DNA of 8,455 nucleotides. Source: Planctomycetota bacterium. GTDB lineage: Bacteria > Planctomycetota > MHYJ01 > JACQXL01. Below the pieces are notes generated by a model. The model saw nothing but the letters and a program-made list of their open reading frames with translations, had not been told where the DNA came from and searched no databases. The position numbers and the translations under genes were made by a program. Positions 5,107 to 8,455 of the stretch are shown here, piece after piece; position 1 is the stretch's first letter; each line of letters begins with the position of its first letter. The stretch is from assembly GCA_030018555.1 (NCBI GenBank), contig JASEHY010000057.1:1-8455 (forward strand), written 5' to 3'.

Positions 5107-5856
5107 CTACTCCTTTCTATTCTTTTTGTTCTGCCACTTTATAAACTCTTTAACTGAGGTATGTTTTCGTTTCTTAGTGGTGGGGTCAAAGTTCCGCCAG
5201 TATTCATCGCAGATTTTCTTGCCTAACTTGGCAAACGGACATTTGCCTTCATCTAATTCCTTGACGCTCTTAGCCGGGAATGAACCGAGATTGGTGGTAT
5301 TACCGCTGGCCGGGCGTTCGCCCACAATCTTATATTTCTCCTGGATAAAGAATTCCACCTGACCGTAAGATGAAGTGATTTTATGCCGTTCGCTATATGG
5401 CACCACAAATGGCTGGTCATTTTTATCCTGTCTTGAGTATAAAAACCCAATAACCCAGTGGTGTTTATACTGGTCATAAGGATAAAGGATATTCTTGGTA
5501 TTATTTCGTAAGAACGAGGTATATGAACCGAGTGTATAAACAAATGATTTATCATCACCTCTGCGGTAGGTGGTTTTGATGTCAACGGCAATCTTATTCT
5601 TATCTGTTTTACTCTTGAGCAGGGTAAAATCAGGATAAATGGTCTGGGGCGATTCTTCCACCTGATAACCGTGCTTGGAGGCAATATCTCGTATTAAAGG
5701 CGCGCAGAGTAACTCAAAAACCGTAGATAAAACCTTGGTATCCGAGCCAATCAGATAAATCTTATCATCGCGGCTTAGAAATCCATAAACCTCCCAATTC
5801 AATTGATATTGTTTATAGAGCCGGTAGAATTCATTCTTAAACGTGGTAAAATCCAT
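5107..5856 (-). CDS. EcoRV-family type II restriction endonuclease
   Basis: Clear relative of R.EcoRV, a Mg2+-dependent homodimer cutting GATATC bluntly. The 249 residues closely match EcoRV's ~245. By recollection of the EcoRV protein, shared blocks run end to end: IYLIGSDTKVLSTVFELL (33-50, with Glu48 as EcoRV Glu45), YPDFTL (74-79, Asp76 as Asp74), KIAVDIKTTY (88-97, Asp92 and Lys94 as Asp90 and Lys92), YTSFLRNNTKNILYPYDQY (112-130), the DNA-recognition loop ASGNTTN (183-189; EcoRV GSGNTTN) and YWRNF (219-223). All catalytic residues are present. The minor-groove Q loop (SPQTI, 69-73) differs and appears one residue shorter. The ATG at 5856 abuts the epimerase stop (TAGATG), with AAGGA seven bases upstream, so expression probably depends on the rpe message. 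Specificity is predicted, not shown. Confidence 0.95.
   Translation of the reverse strand: MDFTTFKNEFYRLYKQYQLNWEVYGFLSRDDKIYLIGSDTKVLSTVFELLCAPLIRDIASKHGYQVEESPQTIYPDFTLLKSKTDKNKIAVDIKTTYRRGDDKSFVYTLGSYTSFLRNNTKNILYPYDQYKHHWVIGFLYSRQDKNDQPFVVPYSERHKITSSYGQVEFFIQEKYKIVGERPASGNTTNLGSFPAKSVKELDEGKCPFAKLGKKICDEYWRNFDPTTKKRKHTSVKEFIKWQNKKNRKE
5110..5116 (-). promoter_or_regulatory. Strong ribosome binding site inside the end of the endonuclease gene
   Basis: The minus strand reads AAAGGAG, five bases before ATG 5104. It is part of the last codons and reaches the TAG stop of the endonuclease gene, so translation of the companion gene should be coupled to that of the endonuclease. Confidence 0.75.
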
Positions 5857-6663
5857 CTATCTTTCCTTGATAAATAATCTGTGGCTGTTTTTCAATCCCT
5901 CCACCGCCTTTTTCGGGTCTGGTGCATTAAAGAAATAACTTGCAGTCACCAGTATATTAGCCCCTGCCTTGACTGCGTCGGGTGCGGTCTTCTCATTGAT
6001 TCCGCCGTCAACCTTGATATCACCCTTAAATACCCTGCGGAGTGCCTTAATCTTTGGCAGAACCTCTCTGTGGAACTCCTGCCCCGCAAAGCCGGGATTC
6101 ACAGACATTATCAGAACCTCGTCAACCTCATCAAGTAATCTGTTATCAAGACATAAGACACTGCCCGGATTAAAAGTAATCCCTGCCTTTTTACCTTTCT
6201 GCTTTATTGTTCTCAATACTGCCAGAACGGCTTTAACATCAAGTGATTTTAGTTCCTTAGGAAACTTGTCCGCCAGAGGCGGATCTGCCTCAGGCACAGG
6301 GTAGCAAGAAGAAGACTGCTCCCGACCTTTACCAGAGCAGTGTTTCTTCAATCTCCCAAAACATTCAGAATGTATAGTAATAATATCAGCGCCCGCCTTG
6401 ATAAAAACATCAATATATCGCTCTGGTTCTTCTATCATCAGATGTGCATCAAGTGGCAGTTTGGTGCGCGAACGGATTGCCTTGACTACGACCGGTCCGA
6501 AGGTAATATTCGGCACGAAATGACCGTCCATAATATCAAGGTGGATGGAATCAACATCTGCGGACTCGTATTTCTTTAATTCCTTTCGCAGACACGAAAA
6601 ATCCGCTGAGAGAATACTCACACTTACTCTGACTTGTTTAAGGATGGAATTATTATCAGACAT
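5857..6663 (-). CDS. rpe: Ribulose-phosphate 3-epimerase with an in-frame repeat insertion
   Basis: Interconverts ribulose 5-phosphate and xylulose 5-phosphate in the pentose phosphate or Calvin pathway. It is a cytoplasmic TIM barrel. From ATG 6663 (268 residues) visible marks are SVSILSADF (14-22), IHLDIMDGHFVPN (metal ligands His41 and Asp43), DAHLM (His74), MSVNPGFAGQ (186-195) and KVDGGI (Asp219), so the active site is intact. The usual length is about 220-230. The excess is an insertion of ~35-40 residues after HSECFGRLKKH and before LRTIKQKGKKAG (CSGKGREQSS... PEADPPLADKFP), encoded by a run of palindromes. A longer form from ATG 6705 is open, but 6663 suits family alignment and sits six bases after an extended -10 element. 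It is the first gene of a tight run with the endonuclease and its companion. Confidence 0.93.
   Translation of the reverse strand: MSDNNSILKQVRVSVSILSADFSCLRKELKKYESADVDSIHLDIMDGHFVPNITFGPVVVKAIRSRTKLPLDAHLMIEEPERYIDVFIKAGADIITIHSECFGRLKKHCSGKGREQSSSCYPVPEADPPLADKFPKELKSLDVKAVLAVLRTIKQKGKKAGITFNPGSVLCLDNRLLDEVDEVLIMSVNPGFAGQEFHREVLPKIKALRRVFKGDIKVDGGINEKTAPDAVKAGANILVTASYFFNAPDPKKAVEGLKNSHRLFIKER
5864..5868 (-). promoter_or_regulatory. Ribosome binding site of the endonuclease, within the end of rpe
   Basis: The minus strand reads AAGGA, seven bases before ATG 5856. It is embedded in the final rpe codons, which end GAA AGA TAG and run directly into the ATG. Stop and start codons touch, the arrangement expected for translational coupling or reinitiation. 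Confidence 0.7.
6266..6349. repeat. Palindrome cluster inserted in-frame in rpe
   Basis: Three inverted repeats lie side by side. TCCGCC-AGA-GGCGGA is at 6269-6283, TGCCT-C-AGGCA at 6286-6296, and ACTGCTC (6315-6321) pairs with GAGCAGT (6335-6341). The last extends imperfectly through GAAGAAG and TTTCTTC to about 6308-6349. The cluster falls exactly in the part of rpe that has no counterpart in standard epimerases, and its length is compatible with an unbroken reading frame. The encoded PEADPPLADKFP is typical of translated GC-rich dispersed palindromes. Confidence 0.7.
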
Positions 6664-6669
6664 AAATGT

Positions 6670-6678
6670 TTTATACCA
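6670..6678 (-). promoter_or_regulatory. Extended -10 element (TGGTATAAA) placed for leaderless rpe transcription
   Basis: The minus strand reads TGG-TATAAA, then six bases (ACATTT), then ATG 6663. The spacing equals that of the methyltransferase promoter (-10 box, six bases, ATG). The 17-nt-spaced -35 position reads CAGACC, a poor match, so recognition would rest on the TGn extension. If real, this promoter drives rpe, the endonuclease and the companion gene. Confidence 0.45.
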
Positions 6679-6752
6679 GAGCGTAACCGAAAGGTCTGTG
6701 TCCATCAAAACCTATAGAAACATTTTTCAGCGGACTCTAAATTACGCGGGTT

Positions 6753-6765
6753 TAATCTGTGGCTA
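6753..6765 (+). repeat. Partial copy of the CACAGATT/AATCTGTG dispersed repeat
   Basis: TAATCTGTGGCTA is identical to the reverse complement of 1147-1159 at the left end of the inverted-repeat segment. It lies in the 92-137 nt gap between the acetoacetyl-CoA synthetase stop and the epimerase start, suggesting a third, shorter copy of the dispersed repeat. Confidence 0.5.
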
Positions 6766-6800
6766 CTTCATTCGGCTAAATAATTACTAAAATTATCTGC

Positions 6801-8455
6801 TTATTTTCTCAGTTCTTCCTTAAGATTCTCATAATAATCCAACGATTCCGGATTCTTCAGGGCATCACGATTGAGGACCGGTTTCCCGTGGATAATATTC
6901 GTTACCGCACTTTCCACCTTCTTCATATTCATCGTATATGGGATATCCGGCACTTCAAGGATTTTAGCAGGCATATGACGTGGCGAGGCGTTTTCACGAA
7001 GGGTTTTCTTAATCCTGTTCTTCAGGTCTTCTGTAAACGTATGTCCTTTAGATAGTTTCACAAAGAGGATAATCCGTTGGTCATCCTGCCATGTCTGTCC
7101 GATAGCCAGGCTATCGGCAACCTCTTCTAATCTTTCTACCTGATTATATATCTCTGCCGTGCCGATACGTACACCCGATGGTTTTAAGACCGCATCCGAG
7201 CGACCGAAGAAGACAATACCACCCGTATCACTGTGGCACATCACATAATCACCGTGACGCCAGACATTGGGATAGACATTAAAGTAGGCATCGTGATACT
7301 TCTTGCCATCAGGGTCATTCCAGAAGTAAAGAGGCATTGAAGGGGCTGGGGCTTCGCAGACCAGCTCGCCTTCCCGGTCAACGGTCGTCCTGCCTTTTTC
7401 ATCATACGCCTTTATTTTCATCCCCAAGGCCGGACCCTGTAACTCACCGGCATAGACCGGTTGAATCGGACTGCCTGTGCAGAAACATCCGTTAATATCT
7501 GTCCCGCCCGAACTTGAGTTAAAATGCAAATCCTCTTTAACCTCCCGATAGATATACTCAAAGCCATCTGCCGAGAGGACCGAACCGGTCTGCCAGATTT
7601 CGCGTAGTGCTGATAAATCGTAGTCCTTGCCGGGTTTGAGTCCTTCGCCCTTGATAAAATTAATATAGGATGCGCTCGTGCCGAACATCGTTACCTTTTC
7701 ATCCTGCACCAATCTCCACATCGCACCAATATCAGGATAATTAGGATTGCCGTCGTATAAAATCAAGGTGTTGCCTGTTGCCAGAGAGGTCAGCATCCAG
7801 TTCCACATCATCCAACTACAAGTGGTGATAAAAAAGTGGACATCCTCACGCCTCAAATCGGTATGGATAATTAATTCCTTTAACTGATTGATAAGAATTC
7901 CGCCTGCACCTTGGACCAGACATTTCGGCTTACCGGTCGTGCCTGAAGAGAACATAATATAGAGCGGATGGTCAAAGGGTAATTGCTCAAATTGGATTTC
8001 CAGTGCCTTTTCTTTGGATAGGAAGTCATTCCAATATACCGCGTTGGGGATATAACTGATATCGGGCATTTCACCCTTACAGGTTCGCCCTGTTCTTCCC
8101 AGGATGGTGGCTACCAAGGGCTCACTGCCCGAAAGGTAGGAAGCAACGACCACCTTTTTCAGGGCAGGAATTCCCTTGACGACCTCAGCCAGATTAGGCA
8201 GTGAACTGAAAGGTTTTCCTTTATAAAAATATCCATCAGAGCAGAATAAGACTTTGGGTTCTATCTGTCCAAATCGGTCAATCACGGCGCTGGGACCGAT
8301 ATCCGTGGCGCAGGAGGACCATATCGCACCGATACTGGTTGCGGCGAGCATTGCTACCGCGGTCTCAATCATATTAGGCATATAGGCGGCAACACGGTCA
8401 CCCGGTTTAATTCCCAGTCCCTGCAGTGAACTCGCCAGGCGCCCGACCGTATCAT
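6801..8455 (-). CDS. Acetoacetyl-CoA synthetase (acetoacetate-CoA ligase), N-terminus beyond the window
   Basis: ATP-dependent ligase of the ANL superfamily that activates acetoacetate to acetoacetyl-CoA through an acyl-adenylate, feeding ketone-body, lipid or polyhydroxyalkanoate metabolism. The frame stays open to the window edge (DTVGRLASSLQGLGIKPGDR precedes the Met at 8381), so that Met is internal. About 550 residues are visible against a usual ~650, with roughly the first 100 missing. Numbered from Met 8381: IGAIWSSCATDIG (17-29), phosphate-binding FSSGTTGKPK (144-153), NSSSGGTD (288-295), WRHGDY (374-379), hinge region GRSDAVLKPSGVRIG (393-407) and the adenylation lysine in MNMKKVES (near Lys487/488). 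SSCATDIGPSAVIDRFGQI and the CFCTGSP stretch favour acetoacetyl- over acetyl-CoA synthetase. It precedes rpe on the same strand and may be cotranscribed. Confidence 0.93.
   Translation of the reverse strand, partial: DTVGRLASSLQGLGIKPGDRVAAYMPNMIETAVAMLAATSIGAIWSSCATDIGPSAVIDRFGQIEPKVLFCSDGYFYKGKPFSSLPNLAEVVKGIPALKKVVVASYLSGSEPLVATILGRTGRTCKGEMPDISYIPNAVYWNDFLSKEKALEIQFEQLPFDHPLYIMFSSGTTGKPKCLVQGAGGILINQLKELIIHTDLRREDVHFFITTCSWMMWNWMLTSLATGNTLILYDGNPNYPDIGAMWRLVQDEKVTMFGTSASYINFIKGEGLKPGKDYDLSALREIWQTGSVLSADGFEYIYREVKEDLHFNSSSGGTDINGCFCTGSPIQPVYAGELQGPALGMKIKAYDEKGRTTVDREGELVCEAPAPSMPLYFWNDPDGKKYHDAYFNVYPNVWRHGDYVMCHSDTGGIVFFGRSDAVLKPSGVRIGTAEIYNQVERLEEVADSLAIGQTWQDDQRIILFVKLSKGHTFTEDLKNRIKKTLRENASPRHMPAKILEVPDIPYTMNMKKVESAVTNIIHGKPVLNRDALKNPESLDYYENLKEELRK

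Noticed and set aside
5253..5684. 143-codon minus-strand open frame inside the endonuclease gene
   Set aside because: It lies in another frame of a gene with end-to-end EcoRV similarity, and its translation is rich in Pro, Arg and Ile without recognisable motifs.
5875..5886. TAATCTGTGGCT as another copy of the dispersed CACAGATT repeat
   Set aside because: It encodes the normal C-terminal residues of rpe and extends only 12 bases, so a chance match is likely.
5969..6304. 111-codon plus-strand open frame opposite rpe
   Set aside because: It is antisense to conserved epimerase sequence, Ser/Thr/Pro-rich, with no supporting start signal. It is a shadow of rpe.

Overview
The window comes from a bacterial chromosome of moderate-to-low GC with compact gene spacing. 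It carries dispersed short palindromes (CCCCGAA/TTCGGGG and TCCGCC/GGCGGA hairpins, CACAGATT/AATCTGTG repeats) of a kind often seen in genomes of uncultured bacteria. No rRNA, tRNA or lineage-specific marker is visible, so I do not assign a phylum. Central-metabolism genes (transaldolase, ribulose-phosphate 3-epimerase, acetoacetyl-CoA synthetase) surround DNA-processing and restriction genes, so this reads as a chromosomal defence insertion rather than a phage or plasmid.

Layout, left to right. (1) Bases 1-164: repeat-like intergenic DNA with a hairpin and a possible 42-codon ORF. (2) 165-1136, minus: an orphan Cas4/RecB-type PD-(D/E)XK nuclease with a four-cysteine Fe-S signature and a phage-recombinase-like C-terminal tail. 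(3) 1151-1491: a segment bounded by 16-bp near-perfect inverted repeats, holding only a doubtful small ORF. Its right repeat supplies the transaldolase stop codon. (4) 1483-2613, minus: transaldolase. (5) 2614-2782: a divergent control region with a hairpin, two related 19-nt operator-like elements, and a near-consensus sigma70 promoter placed so that the next mRNA should be leaderless. (6) 2783-4147, plus: an HTH-DNA adenine methyltransferase fusion. (7) 4157-5104 and 5107-5856, minus: a stand-alone HsdR_N-type PD-(D/E)XK protein and a clear EcoRV-family restriction endonuclease. (8) 5857-6663, minus: ribulose-phosphate 3-epimerase, carrying an in-frame palindrome-rich insertion. (9) 6801 to the right edge, minus: acetoacetyl-CoA synthetase lacking its N-terminus.

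How the parts fit together. Genes 6-7 look like a type II restriction-modification system of the EcoRV class (predicted target GATATC or close to it) with an additional nuclease-fold partner. The methyltransferase has its own promoter and a fused XRE-type HTH, and it probably represses itself through the palindrome over its -35 box. The endonuclease is the middle gene of a tight minus-strand run, rpe-REase-HsdR_N protein, with 0- and 2-nt junctions. It probably depends on transcription and translational coupling from the housekeeping epimerase. Two pentose-phosphate genes, tal and rpe, lie on either side of the cassette, suggesting that it inserted into or beside a metabolic cluster. The most unusual points are the companion nuclease, the self-regulating leaderless methyltransferase with paired operators, and the repeat insertion inside rpe.
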